64,000 nt of DNA. It comes from Bacillota bacterium. GTDB taxonomy: Bacteria; Bacillota; Clostridia; Lachnospirales; Lachnospiraceae. A model generated the notes under the pieces. It saw only the letters and a program-made list of their open reading frames with translations, did no database searches and was not told the DNA's origin. Where the stretch lies: the NCBI GenBank assembly GCA_023415055.1, contig JAEZLZ010000006.1, positions 50,096 to 114,095 on the forward strand. The letters are read 5' to 3'. Positions 45,237 to 53,991 of this stretch are shown here, piece after piece. How positions within the stretch are numbered: position 1 is the first letter of the stretch; each line of letters opens with the position of its first letter. Made by a program: the position numbers and the translations under genes.

Positions 45237-46745
45237 ATGAAAGCGGATATCATTGTAAATAAAGCTTATGTTAAGGCAAGAATTGATAAGCGAATATATA
45301 GTTCTTTTGTAGAGCATATGGGAAGGGTTGTATATTCCGGTATCTATGAACCAGGGCATCCAACCGCGGATGAAGATGGTTTTCGTGGGGATGTGCTTGA
45401 GAAGGTTAAGGAAATGGGGGTAACAGGCATTCGTTATCCTGGGGGAAATTTTGTTTCATGCTACGATTGGAGGGATGGAGTTGGACCGGTACAAGATCGT
45501 CCTCAGCGTTTGGAAATTGCTTGGAGATCAATCGAAACCAACGAATTCGGAACCAATGAGTTTATGAAGTGGGCAAAAAAAGCAGATATTGAACCTATTT
45601 TTGCGGTAAATCTAGGTACAAAAGGAATAGAGAATGCAGTATCGCTAGTTGAGTACTGTAACATGAATGAAGGAACTTATTATAGCGATTTAAGGCGAGA
45701 GCATGGAGTAAAGCAGCCATATCATATCAAAACGTGGTGTCTTGGTAATGAAATGGATGGCGATTGGCAGATTGGGCATAAGACAGCAGAGGATTATGGG
45801 AAGCTGGCACAACAGACAGCAAAAGCGATGAAGCAGGTAGACTCCGATATCAAATTGGTGTCTTGCGGGAGCAGTAAATCTGACATGATAACTTATCCGG
45901 ACTGGGAACTGATTACCTTAGGATACACTTATGATTATGTAGATTATATCTCTCTTCATCAGTATTACGGAAATCAAGAGAAGGGAACAAAATATTTTCT
46001 TGCTCAATCCATTGATATGGAAAATTATATCAATACAGTAATTGCAACATGTGATGTTGTAAAAGCAAAGAAGCGTTCTAATAAGGCTCTTGATATCAGC
46101 TTTGATGAGTGGGGAGTATGGTCCATTCCGGATAAAGAGGTAGCCGCTCAAGTGGATGAGAAGCCCTGGCAGATAGCACCTCATCTAAGTGAACAGATTT
46201 ATACCATGGAGGACTGCTTACTGTTCTCCAGTATGATGATGAACTTTATCAAGCATGCGGATCGAATAAAAATAGCGTGCCAGTCTTTATTGACTAATAT
46301 CAGTGCAGCCATAATGACGAAAAGAGGTGGAGAGGTTTGGGTACAACCTATTTTCTATCCCTTCTCGTGGATGGCGAAGTATGGCAATGGTGTTGTGATG
46401 AAGGATTTGTTACAATGCCAATCCTATTCCTGTGAAGGCTTTGAGAACGTTCCTTATGTGGACGAAGTGGTTGTATTTAATGATGAAAAAAATGAACTGG
46501 TAATTTTCGCAGTGAACCGAAGCGAAGAAGAAAGTGTTGATTTACACTTAATGCTACAGGAATTCCAAGCAGTGTGTATGACGGAACATCTTGCATTAAG
46601 TCATACGGATAAGAAGGCCTCAAATCTCAAGAATCATAATGAAGTTAAGCCATATCAAGTAGAGGATTCTAATTTAATTGAGGGATCCATAAAAGCAAAG
46701 CTTCAACCACTTTCCTTCAATATGATTCGCATTCAAGTCAAATAA
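45237..46745 (+). CDS. abfA: Alpha-L-arabinofuranosidase (GH51)
   Basis: Hydrolyses terminal alpha-L-arabinofuranosyl units from imported arabino-oligosaccharides. ATG at 45237 follows GGAGG. The 502 residues match GH51 length and carry acid/base E172 in CLGNEMDGDWQ and nucleophile E291 in ISFDEWGVW, with RYPGGNFVSCYDWRDG at the barrel start. No signal peptide, so it acts in the cytoplasm after uptake. The neighbouring importer has no ATPase gene. A beta-sandwich domain closes the chain. Confidence 0.95.
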   Translation: MKADIIVNKAYVKARIDKRIYSSFVEHMGRVVYSGIYEPGHPTADEDGFRGDVLEKVKEMGVTGIRYPGGNFVSCYDWRDGVGPVQDRPQRLEIAWRSIETNEFGTNEFMKWAKKADIEPIFAVNLGTKGIENAVSLVEYCNMNEGTYYSDLRREHGVKQPYHIKTWCLGNEMDGDWQIGHKTAEDYGKLAQQTAKAMKQVDSDIKLVSCGSSKSDMITYPDWELITLGYTYDYVDYISLHQYYGNQEKGTKYFLAQSIDMENYINTVIATCDVVKAKKRSNKALDISFDEWGVWSIPDKEVAAQVDEKPWQIAPHLSEQIYTMEDCLLFSSMMMNFIKHADRIKIACQSLLTNISAAIMTKRGGEVWVQPIFYPFSWMAKYGNGVVMKDLLQCQSYSCEGFENVPYVDEVVVFNDEKNELVIFAVNRSEEESVDLHLMLQEFQAVCMTEHLALSHTDKKASNLKNHNEVKPYQVEDSNLIEGSIKAKLQPLSFNMIRIQVK

Positions 46746-46841
46746 GTGGTAGAATTTAGTTAAAATAGTAATTTTATATATCGATATTTGTTATTTTTAT
46801 GGTATAGTAGTAAGAAACGGTATAAAGGAGATTTGTCTATT

Positions 46842-47825
46842 ATGGGCATAACGACAAAAGACCTTGCTAAGATATGCGGAGTATCACGTACAACAGTACA
46901 TCGTGCGTTATCGGATACTGGAAGGATTAATCCAGAGACCAAGGATTTTATACTACAAACAGCGAAAAAATATGATTATCGACCGGATTTGTTAGCAAGA
47001 GGCCTTGTCAAAGGACAGACCTACAACATTGGTGTGGTAGTACTTGATGTCAATAATAGATATTTCGCGCAGATGTTAAGTGCAATCGAAGTAGAGGCAA
47101 GAAAACAAGGATACTTCGTTAACATCACATTACATGAGAACAACCCAGCCATAGAAAAAGAGCAGATTGCAAGACTAGTGGATTATCATGTGGAAGGAAT
47201 TATTCTATCCTCTGTTAATCAAGGAGTAGATTATAAAAAGTATCTACATAGCTTAAATACTCCGATCGTAACCATCGATAATAAAATTGAGGAAGATATC
47301 CCTTTTGTTGGAATTAATGAACGAGAGGCAGCAAGAGTAGCTTCGACTCAGATTATCTCAAGGGGTTATCAAAAGGTGGTATTTGTTTGTCCACCATTAT
47401 TTGACCGTGGAAAAGAGAATATTTATGTTCATGAAGAAAGAGAAAAGGGGTTTAAAGAAGCAATGATGTCTTCAACGGAAGTTGAGGCAGTTGTAATAGA
47501 TCAATTAGACTATTTAAGCTCTTGTGCAGATCAGTTAGTAGATGGAGTGAAAACTGCTTTTTTCTGCTCCGGTGATATGTTTGCCTTGGAGCTCATGAAG
47601 TATTTAAGGTCACTCGGGAAAAGAGCACTAAAAGATTATGGAATTATGGGCTTTGATAATATTGATGTTTTAGACTATGTTACACCAAGACTGACAACAA
47701 TAGATAATTCAGTAGAAAAAATTGCTATAAAGGCAGTGAATCTGCTCTTTGACCTTATCAATGGGAAAAGTACTCAAGAGGTGGTACTATTAGATTATCT
47801 TTTAGTAAAAGGGGAAACCATATAA
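46842..47825 (+). CDS. LacI-family transcription regulator
   Basis: Probable sugar-responsive repressor of the arabinoside operon. ATG at 46842 follows AAAGGAG. The 327 residues begin with the HTH TTKDLAKICGVSRTTVHRALS and the hinge helix DLLARGL, then a periplasmic-binding-like sensor (NIGVVVLDVNNRYFAQML, VDYHVEGIILSSVNQ, GIMGFDNIDVLDYVTPRLTTI). The palindrome at 41948 is a plausible target. It has its own 96-base upstream gap. Confidence 0.92.
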   Translation: MGITTKDLAKICGVSRTTVHRALSDTGRINPETKDFILQTAKKYDYRPDLLARGLVKGQTYNIGVVVLDVNNRYFAQMLSAIEVEARKQGYFVNITLHENNPAIEKEQIARLVDYHVEGIILSSVNQGVDYKKYLHSLNTPIVTIDNKIEEDIPFVGINEREAARVASTQIISRGYQKVVFVCPPLFDRGKENIYVHEEREKGFKEAMMSSTEVEAVVIDQLDYLSSCADQLVDGVKTAFFCSGDMFALELMKYLRSLGKRALKDYGIMGFDNIDVLDYVTPRLTTIDNSVEKIAIKAVNLLFDLINGKSTQEVVLLDYLLVKGETI

Positions 47826-47920
47826 GAAGAGGTTTATTTAGGAAACAAAGCTTTTAATATCATATTGATTTAGTAATATAGATAGAATGGGTTAATTCTT
47901 ATAAAATCCCATAATGCATT

Positions 47921-47983
47921 GGCTATTTGTCAAGCTATGGGGTGTGATTCCTTGAATCATGCTCCCGCACTGGACGAATAGCC
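47921..47983. repeat. Compact three-part foldable element
   Basis: GGCTATTTGTC (47921-47931) pairs with GACGAATAGCC (47973-47983), with one G-U pair; within it TGATTC/GAATCA (47945-47950, 47954-47959) forms a hairpin, extended by GGGG with TCCC. On the reverse strand AATCACACCCC next to the stem arm resembles the end of the core of the 58.1 kb element. It is not followed by a T-run. Confidence 0.5.
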
Positions 47984-48022
47984 TTCTTTATGTTGTTTGT
48001 GTCTATGCGATATTTGGATATA

Positions 48023-48056
48023 GACTTTTTGAAAGTCATAAAGCATTCAAAAAGTC
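48023..48056. repeat. Overlapping alternative hairpins
   Basis: GACTTT/AAAGTC (48023-48037) and the longer GACTTTTTGAA/TTCAAAAAGTC (48023-48033, 48046-48056) share an arm, so only one can form. The surrounding 430-base gap between the LacI gene and the lipoprotein holds no gene. Confidence 0.45.
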
Positions 48057-48257
48057 ATTATTTATATCTTAAGTTCCGTTTTTGTGTCAATAAATAGGGG
48101 ATTATAAGATAAACATTTTATGAGACAGGGATGTATCTTAGAAAAATGGAAATCCTATAAATTAGTACCGTATATTAACAGTTAAATATTATGGAACCTT
48201 TTTTTAAAGAGCTCGTCTAATCAAGGTAAAAATAATATACTAAACAGGAGGCAAAAA

Positions 48258-48923
48258 ATGAAACACGGAAAACTATTTTTACTTATTATTGTTATTATTG
48301 TCGGAGGATTTACCGCATGTAAGAAGGAGAATGCTCCTACCACGGACAGTACTGTTAATGAAAACACAGCCGGAGGCTTAGAGCAGACAGATACGAACAC
48401 AGAGCAACAGGACACAGTGCAGGAGAACGTAGAGCAGGAGAACCCGGAGGTGGAGATTTTTGATGTGAATAATGATGCATCGGAAAGTACCTCGGGTGAG
48501 CTTCAATCAATAATTGAGAAAATATATGAGATTAAGAGTACAGAGTTTATGGTTGGAGACGTACCGGTAGATTTAAATGATCCCGACTCAGTCAAGTATT
48601 TTACCGGACTTTCGGACGTATCAAAGATAAAGGAGGTAGCCGTTTCTGAGCCCATGATGGGATCTCAAGCCTATTCACTGGTGCTTGTAAAATTAAACCA
48701 GCAAGAGGATGCCGAGACGGTTGCCAATGAAATGCTACAGGGCATAGATCAGAGAAAGTGGATCTGTGTTGAGGCGGATGATTTAAAGGTTGCAGCTCAG
48801 GGTGATGTGGTTATGTTGATAATGGTATCCTCCACCTTTGAAGATGCCCTCACATCACAGGATATTGTAGATGCATTCCAGGAGGTTCGCCAAGCAGAGC
48901 TGGATATATTACTTGAGAAATAA
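48258..48923 (+). CDS. DUF4358 lipoprotein
   Basis: Surface lipoprotein of unknown activity. A type II signal ends with GGFTAC, giving lipidated Cys21. A 60-residue linker rich in Thr, Gln and Glu follows, then a DUF4358-type domain from about residue 85 (LQSIIEKIYE, YFTGLSDVSKIKEVAVSEPMMG, SLVLVKL, QRKWICVEADDLKVAAQGDVVMLIM). In Lachnospiraceae this domain is often encoded beside MBOAT and DHHW genes, as here. AGGAGG precedes the start. Confidence 0.8.
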   Translation: MKHGKLFLLIIVIIVGGFTACKKENAPTTDSTVNENTAGGLEQTDTNTEQQDTVQENVEQENPEVEIFDVNNDASESTSGELQSIIEKIYEIKSTEFMVGDVPVDLNDPDSVKYFTGLSDVSKIKEVAVSEPMMGSQAYSLVLVKLNQQEDAETVANEMLQGIDQRKWICVEADDLKVAAQGDVVMLIMVSSTFEDALTSQDIVDAFQEVRQAELDILLEK

Positions 48924-48952
48924 TTATTAATAATGTCTTTGTTGCAATAATA

Positions 48953-48998
48953 AAACCTGTTCTTATCGGTGATAAATCACTGAGGAGAACAGGTTTCT
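48953..48998 (+). terminator. Terminator hairpin before the MBOAT gene
   Basis: AAACCTGTTCT (48953-48963) pairs perfectly with AGAACAGGTTT (48986-48996), with an inner GGTGA/TCACT hairpin. It ends just before the ribosome site AGGAGG of the next gene, so it could also reduce read-through into it. Confidence 0.7.
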
Positions 48999-49013
48999 AC
49001 TTAGGAGGCTGTT

Positions 49014-50426
49014 ATGCTATTTTCCAGTATCACATTCCTTTATTACTTTCTGCCGATTACTTTATTGATATATTTCGCAGTACCAAAGAAATATAAAAAT
49101 CCGGTCCTGCTCCTTGCATCACTCCTGTTTTACGGATGGAGTGAGCCGAGGTTAATTTTTTTGATGCTGCTTTCGATTGTAGTTCATTATATTGCCGGGT
49201 TATTGATTGATAAAAATCGTAAAAATAATAAGGAAAAGAAATGCAAAGGATACTTAATTCTAGCAATTTCAATATCCTTGGCCTTACTCGGCTATTTTAA
49301 ATACGCCAATTTTTTTATTGCTAACTTGAATTCCCTTGGTGGGCTGTCCTTACCATTGCTCAAGATAGCACTTCCTATTGGCATTAGCTTTTACACATTC
49401 CAGATTATAAGCTATACGATCGATGTTTATCGAGGAGATACAAAGGTTCAGAAGAATATATTACATTTGGCGACTTATCTTGCCCTGTTTCCTCAGCTGA
49501 TTGCGGGACCGATTGTACGATATACAGACATTGCAGAACGTCTCGAAGCGAGAGGGCATAATATGGAGGCGATAAGCTATGGAATACGACGGTTTATGAT
49601 TGGACTGTCGAAAAAGGTGATTTTGGCTAATTCACTCGGTTTGTTATGCTCTATATTCTCAGATAGTGATGAGAAAACTGTTCTATTCTATTGGATTTAT
49701 GCTATAGCATTTACCCTTCAAATCTATTATGATTTCTCCGGTTACAGTGATATGGCAATCGGACTGGGTAGCATATTCGGCTTTCATTTCATGGAGAATT
49801 TCAATTACCCATATATTTCAAAAAGCATTACGGAATTCTGGCGTAGATGGCATATTTCACTTGGATCATGGTTTCGAGACTATGTCTATATCCCTATGGG
49901 AGGCAACCGTGTTAGTAAAGGGCGTTGGATACGAAACATACTTGTCGTCTGGATGTTGACCGGTTTCTGGCATGGAGCGGCTTGGAATTTCGTTCTATGG
50001 GGGCTGATGTTTGCAATATTACTCATCATCGAGAAAATATGGCTTTCCGCTCTACTCACTAAGCTTCCTAAAGTGATTTCCCATATCTATGTACTGTTTT
50101 TTGTCATCCTTAGCTTTGTCCTATTTGACGCACCCAATCTAAGCTCTGCGCTGCATTCCATTAAAGCGATGTTTGGTTTAGGAGATATACCGCTACTTGG
50201 CACGCAAACCTTATATTATCTTAATAGCTATAAAATGATATTGCTATTTGCCATTCTCGGCAGTACACCTTTAATGAAAAAAGGAATCGATCGTCTACGA
50301 GCTACAAAATGGGGTGATAGAGCTCTTGATTTTTTAGGACCGATCGCTTGTGTGATATTGCTTTTTATCATTACGGGATATTTGGTGGATGGATCCTATA
50401 ACCCATTTCTATATTTCCGTTTTTAA
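49014..50426 (+). CDS. MBOAT-family O-acyltransferase (AlgI/DltB-like)
   Basis: Passes an acyl group across the membrane for O-acetylation of a cell-surface polysaccharide. The 470 residues have about ten to twelve membrane segments and the family core ISFYTFQIISYTIDVYRG, LFPQLIAGPIVRY, FWRRWHISLGSWFRDYVYIPMGG and the catalytic His in LTGFWHGAAWNF. The next gene, a DHHW protein, starts 22 bases downstream. The acceptor polymer is unknown; the exopolysaccharide cluster 8 kb upstream is one candidate. Confidence 0.93.
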   Translation: MLFSSITFLYYFLPITLLIYFAVPKKYKNPVLLLASLLFYGWSEPRLIFLMLLSIVVHYIAGLLIDKNRKNNKEKKCKGYLILAISISLALLGYFKYANFFIANLNSLGGLSLPLLKIALPIGISFYTFQIISYTIDVYRGDTKVQKNILHLATYLALFPQLIAGPIVRYTDIAERLEARGHNMEAISYGIRRFMIGLSKKVILANSLGLLCSIFSDSDEKTVLFYWIYAIAFTLQIYYDFSGYSDMAIGLGSIFGFHFMENFNYPYISKSITEFWRRWHISLGSWFRDYVYIPMGGNRVSKGRWIRNILVVWMLTGFWHGAAWNFVLWGLMFAILLIIEKIWLSALLTKLPKVISHIYVLFFVILSFVLFDAPNLSSALHSIKAMFGLGDIPLLGTQTLYYLNSYKMILLFAILGSTPLMKKGIDRLRATKWGDRALDFLGPIACVILLFIITGYLVDGSYNPFLYFRF

Positions 50427-50448
50427 GAGTATAACAGGAGGAAGGAAT

Positions 50449-51555
50449 ATGAATAAGATCAGTAGAGGTACCTTATTTGTAATATTTGTAGGTATCTTTT
50501 GGCTTGGATTAGCCTTATTGTGTTGGGTTAAGACACCTACACAGATCTCAATCAGTGAGAGAAGAAAGCTGGCACAATTTCCGAAGCCTGAGCTTCAATC
50601 GATCCTCTCAGGTAAATTCATGGAGGATTTTGAACCCTACGCACAGGATCAGTTTCCGGAGCGTTTTATGTTTCGAAGGCTGAAAGCAATTACCAGCTTT
50701 TATGTACTTGCAAATAAGGATAACAATGATATTTATATCGAAAAAGGTCATGCAGCAAAGCTGGAATATCCTTTGCGAGAGGCCTCCGTTAGGCTGGCCT
50801 TGGACAAATTCCGATATATTTATAATTCCTTATTGAAAAATAGTGATAGCCGGATCTTTCTATCCGTGATTCCGGATAAGGGATATTTTCTGGCGGATCA
50901 ATATGGCTATCCTTCCATGGACTATCAACGCATGCTTGAGTTGCTTCGCAGTAATACGGAGTATGCTGAGTATATTGATCTCTTCGAGCTGTTAGAGCTG
51001 GAGGATTATTATCGAAGCGATATTCATTGGAAGCAGGAAAATCTCATTAAGGTAGCCGAGAAGCTTGGTGCTTCTTTGGGATGCCTGGACCGGCTCTCCT
51101 TCCAATATGATATCTTAGAGCCTAAGCTTCCCTTTTACGGAGTTTATTACGGACAGTCTGCGTTACCGATAAAGCCGGATGCTATAAAATACCTGGTGAA
51201 TTCCAGCATTCAAAGTAGTAGTGTGTATAATCTTGAAACGAACCAAACAGGTCCGGTATATGATACAAAAAAGCTCAGTGGAAGAGATCCCTATGATTTG
51301 TATCTATCCGGTGCAAGTGCAATGCTTGTAATCGATAATCCGGAGGCAAAGACGGATAAGGAATTGGTTGTTTTTCGAGATTCCTTTGGTAGTAGTCTAG
51401 TACCATTGTTAATTGAGGGGTATTCTAAAATCACTCTGATAGACATTCGGTATATGGCAAGTCAACTAATTTCTGAATATATCACCTTTAAGGATCAGGA
51501 TGTATTGTTTCTTTATAGTACATCAATACTCAATTCGGCGGAATCCTTAAAATAA
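50449..51555 (+). CDS. DHHW-type (AlgJ/AlgX-like) acetyltransferase partner
   Basis: SGNH-fold extracytoplasmic enzyme that completes polysaccharide O-acetylation with the MBOAT protein. ATG at 50449 follows AGGAGG. The 368 residues have one N-terminal membrane anchor (TLFVIFVGIFWLGLALLCW), the catalytic acid/His pair in YYRSDIHWKQEN, which is DIHW rather than DHHW, and the nucleophile Ser in VVFRDSFGSSLVP. The catalytic domain is outside the cell. Confidence 0.88.
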   Translation: MNKISRGTLFVIFVGIFWLGLALLCWVKTPTQISISERRKLAQFPKPELQSILSGKFMEDFEPYAQDQFPERFMFRRLKAITSFYVLANKDNNDIYIEKGHAAKLEYPLREASVRLALDKFRYIYNSLLKNSDSRIFLSVIPDKGYFLADQYGYPSMDYQRMLELLRSNTEYAEYIDLFELLELEDYYRSDIHWKQENLIKVAEKLGASLGCLDRLSFQYDILEPKLPFYGVYYGQSALPIKPDAIKYLVNSSIQSSSVYNLETNQTGPVYDTKKLSGRDPYDLYLSGASAMLVIDNPEAKTDKELVVFRDSFGSSLVPLLIEGYSKITLIDIRYMASQLISEYITFKDQDVLFLYSTSILNSAESLK

Positions 51556-51595
51556 TCGAATGGGCTATGATCAGAAGCTTTAAGAGCTCTCGTGA

Positions 51596-51652
51596 ATAGG
51601 AAATGATAATTACGGACCGCTATGATTAATGAGCCGTATATTTATTTCCTAT
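51596..51652 (+). terminator. Terminator-like hairpin after the O-acetylation pair
   Basis: ATAGGAAAT (51596-51604) pairs with ATTTCCTAT (51644-51652), with further inner pairing ACGG/CCGT; AGATTTCTTTTTG follows. Confidence 0.55.
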
Positions 51653-51823
51653 AGATTTCTTTTTGTCCCATGGAAATTATATTCAATTGGTGTCCTATAC
51701 TCATTACCTAAAGTATGTTACAATAAAAGAGGTGAGGTCAGATAGCTTTATTGTATAGGAAAATGATTGGAGGCTTGATAATAATTCTTGTATGATATTA
51801 GCATCAAGCTATGTGGGGGTATT

Positions 51824-52684
51824 ATGATTCGAAAAATATCGAAGGTATATGAAGAGGAATTCATTGAATTTTTATCGCTTCACAATCAGAAGAAGGAATG
51901 CTATATTGCATGGCTTCCGGATAATTATGAAGATTTAGTGAGGTTTAATAAAGAGAGCTTTTACCTTTGCTTTGAAGAAGGACAGATTGTTGGGGGTATG
52001 GGAATTTATCTATCCATCGAGCAAAGAGTTGTGAGACTGCTCGGACCGATTATTATTGCTAGATATTTTGAAAAATATGCTGATTTGCTGTATGAGTGTT
52101 GCTTAAAGGATATACCGGAAGATATGAAAGAGGTAAGAATTGCTTTTTTTGATCGGAATGTGTTGTGCAGGCAGTGGTGTGAGAAGCATGGTTTTGAACA
52201 GTATAATGCAGAACGTACCATGTTATATACGAGTAAAAGGGGAGAAGTCCCAAAACAAAACAACTCTAATCTGGCAGAGATATTGATTCGACCCTTTATG
52301 TCAAAGGATAAAGAAGGGCTGGCCTTGGTTCATCCAAAGGGAGTGTTTTTTACACTGGATGAGCTGATAGAAGAGTTGTCAGATAATAACGAGCTGCTGC
52401 TTCTGCATCATGAGGGTCGAGTGAAAGGATATGTTTTCTATGAAGTGACCTCCGACAAGACCATGGGTGAGATAATACTTCTCCATGTGAAGGAAGGAGA
52501 AAGAGGGAAAGGTTACGGTAGTATACTACTGGAGAAAGCAATCAATAACCTGGAGCAGATGCAGGTTAGTGAAATATGCATTAACGTTCGTGTCGATAAC
52601 GAAGGAGCATTTCGTCTGTATTCTAGGATGGGCTTCATGGAAAGGGATACGATTTATGCATATGGTAAGTCGATCATTGCTTAA
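51824..52684 (+). CDS. Tandem GNAT-family acetyltransferase
   Basis: Acetyl-CoA dependent transferase with unknown substrate. ATG at 51824 follows GGGGG. The 286 residues split into two GNAT-like halves: the first is degenerate (residues 1-130), the second keeps the acetyl-CoA loop as KEGERGKGYGSILLEKA near residue 225 and the closing NVRVDNEGAFRLYSRMGF. One active and one structural half is the usual reading. Confidence 0.82.
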   Translation: MIRKISKVYEEEFIEFLSLHNQKKECYIAWLPDNYEDLVRFNKESFYLCFEEGQIVGGMGIYLSIEQRVVRLLGPIIIARYFEKYADLLYECCLKDIPEDMKEVRIAFFDRNVLCRQWCEKHGFEQYNAERTMLYTSKRGEVPKQNNSNLAEILIRPFMSKDKEGLALVHPKGVFFTLDELIEELSDNNELLLLHHEGRVKGYVFYEVTSDKTMGEIILLHVKEGERGKGYGSILLEKAINNLEQMQVSEICINVRVDNEGAFRLYSRMGFMERDTIYAYGKSIIA

Positions 52685-52821
52685 AATTATTCTTTTCTTT
52701 GTAAGGGAATGATCTACTCCTGCTGGTTACCTTTTTGCCTGTTTTTTTGAAAATCAGTTTTTTTTCTATTCAAGATGTGTTAGAATAATTTAGAGAAATT
52801 AGAGCGTATAGGGGTGAGGTT

Positions 52822-53964
52822 TTGCCGGGACATGATAAGAGTAATTACTTAAATAATGAAACGGACAACGTAAGTTGTAAAGATAGAAGAAAAAGAGTAA
52901 ATCATATAAAAACAGCAATTGTTATACTTGTCATTACCCTTCTTATATTACCGACAATTTGCTGTATTATTTTGGGCTTTCAGGTGAACAGGCTACAAAA
53001 TCAGGTGAATGATTTGCTTCGTTCCCATGGTCAATACAGCTCAGGCTACAATAGCCAAGGAGGGGATGGCTATGCCTTAGCAGCAGAGAAGGAAGGCACC
53101 GAGGCCGATGCCTCTTATGAAGATGCAATAACGGACCCAAATAAAGATCCAAATAAAGAAACATTTCCTGACTCGGCAGCAGTTGAGAAGGATCAAACAC
53201 AAGAAGAGGTTAAAAGTGGTGAAGAGGTAGTAGTTGTAGAAGAGGAGCAGTTGCAACCGGAGGAGAATTCGATTGATGAAGCAAAGGAGCCAGCTTGGGA
53301 TAGAACCGATGAACGTGTGGGGATATATCAAGACAAGCAGGTATATTTGACCTTTGATGACGGCCCAAGTGTTTACACGGACGAAATACTCGATATACTA
53401 GCAGAGTATCAGGTTAAAGCTACCTTCTTTGTGGTAGGTAAGACGGACAGTCGTTCGAAGAAGCTTTATCAAAGAATAGTTGATGAAGGACACAGCCTGG
53501 GAATGCACTCCTATTCACACCGATATTCCGAAATTTACAATTCCGTAGAAGATTTTGCGAAGGACTTTACAAAACTATGGGAATTGTTATATGATACTAC
53601 TGGGTACAAGCCTTCAATATTCCGTTTTCCCGGGGGAAGTGACAACAAAGTCAATAAAAATGGAATGGAGGATTTTATTCGTTACCTGAATGAAGCTGAC
53701 ATTGTATATTTTGATTGGAATGTATTAAACGGAGATGCGACAGGTGTTACATATACGAAGAAGCAGTTAATTCAAAATGTCCTTGATGGAGTAGCCTTCA
53801 GGGATAAATCCATTGTTCTCTTACATGATTCGCAAACAAAGAAAACCACGGTAGATTCATTACCCGGCTTGTTGGATAAATTAATATCGGGGGGAGCACA
53901 GATTTTGCCCTTAGATAAGGATGTCAAACCGATTCAAATGATTAAAGCCGATACAATCAAATAA
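52822..53964 (+). CDS. Membrane-anchored polysaccharide deacetylase (PgdA-like, CE4)
   Basis: Removes acetyl groups from peptidoglycan or another surface polymer. The start is TTG at 52822 with GGGGTGAGG just upstream. The 380 residues have an N-terminal membrane segment (IVILVITLLILPTICCIIL, about 35-53), an acidic, low-complexity spacer to about residue 165, and a NodB domain: VYLTFDDGPSVYTDEI, GMHSYSHRYSEIY, FRFPGGSDNK and VLLHDSQTK. All CE4 metal and catalytic residues are visible. It lies 27 bases before the bactofilin gene. Confidence 0.92.
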   Translation: MPGHDKSNYLNNETDNVSCKDRRKRVNHIKTAIVILVITLLILPTICCIILGFQVNRLQNQVNDLLRSHGQYSSGYNSQGGDGYALAAEKEGTEADASYEDAITDPNKDPNKETFPDSAAVEKDQTQEEVKSGEEVVVVEEEQLQPEENSIDEAKEPAWDRTDERVGIYQDKQVYLTFDDGPSVYTDEILDILAEYQVKATFFVVGKTDSRSKKLYQRIVDEGHSLGMHSYSHRYSEIYNSVEDFAKDFTKLWELLYDTTGYKPSIFRFPGGSDNKVNKNGMEDFIRYLNEADIVYFDWNVLNGDATGVTYTKKQLIQNVLDGVAFRDKSIVLLHDSQTKKTTVDSLPGLLDKLISGGAQILPLDKDVKPIQMIKADTIK

Positions 53965-53991
53965 AACCAGAAACAGGGAGGTATTTAACGA

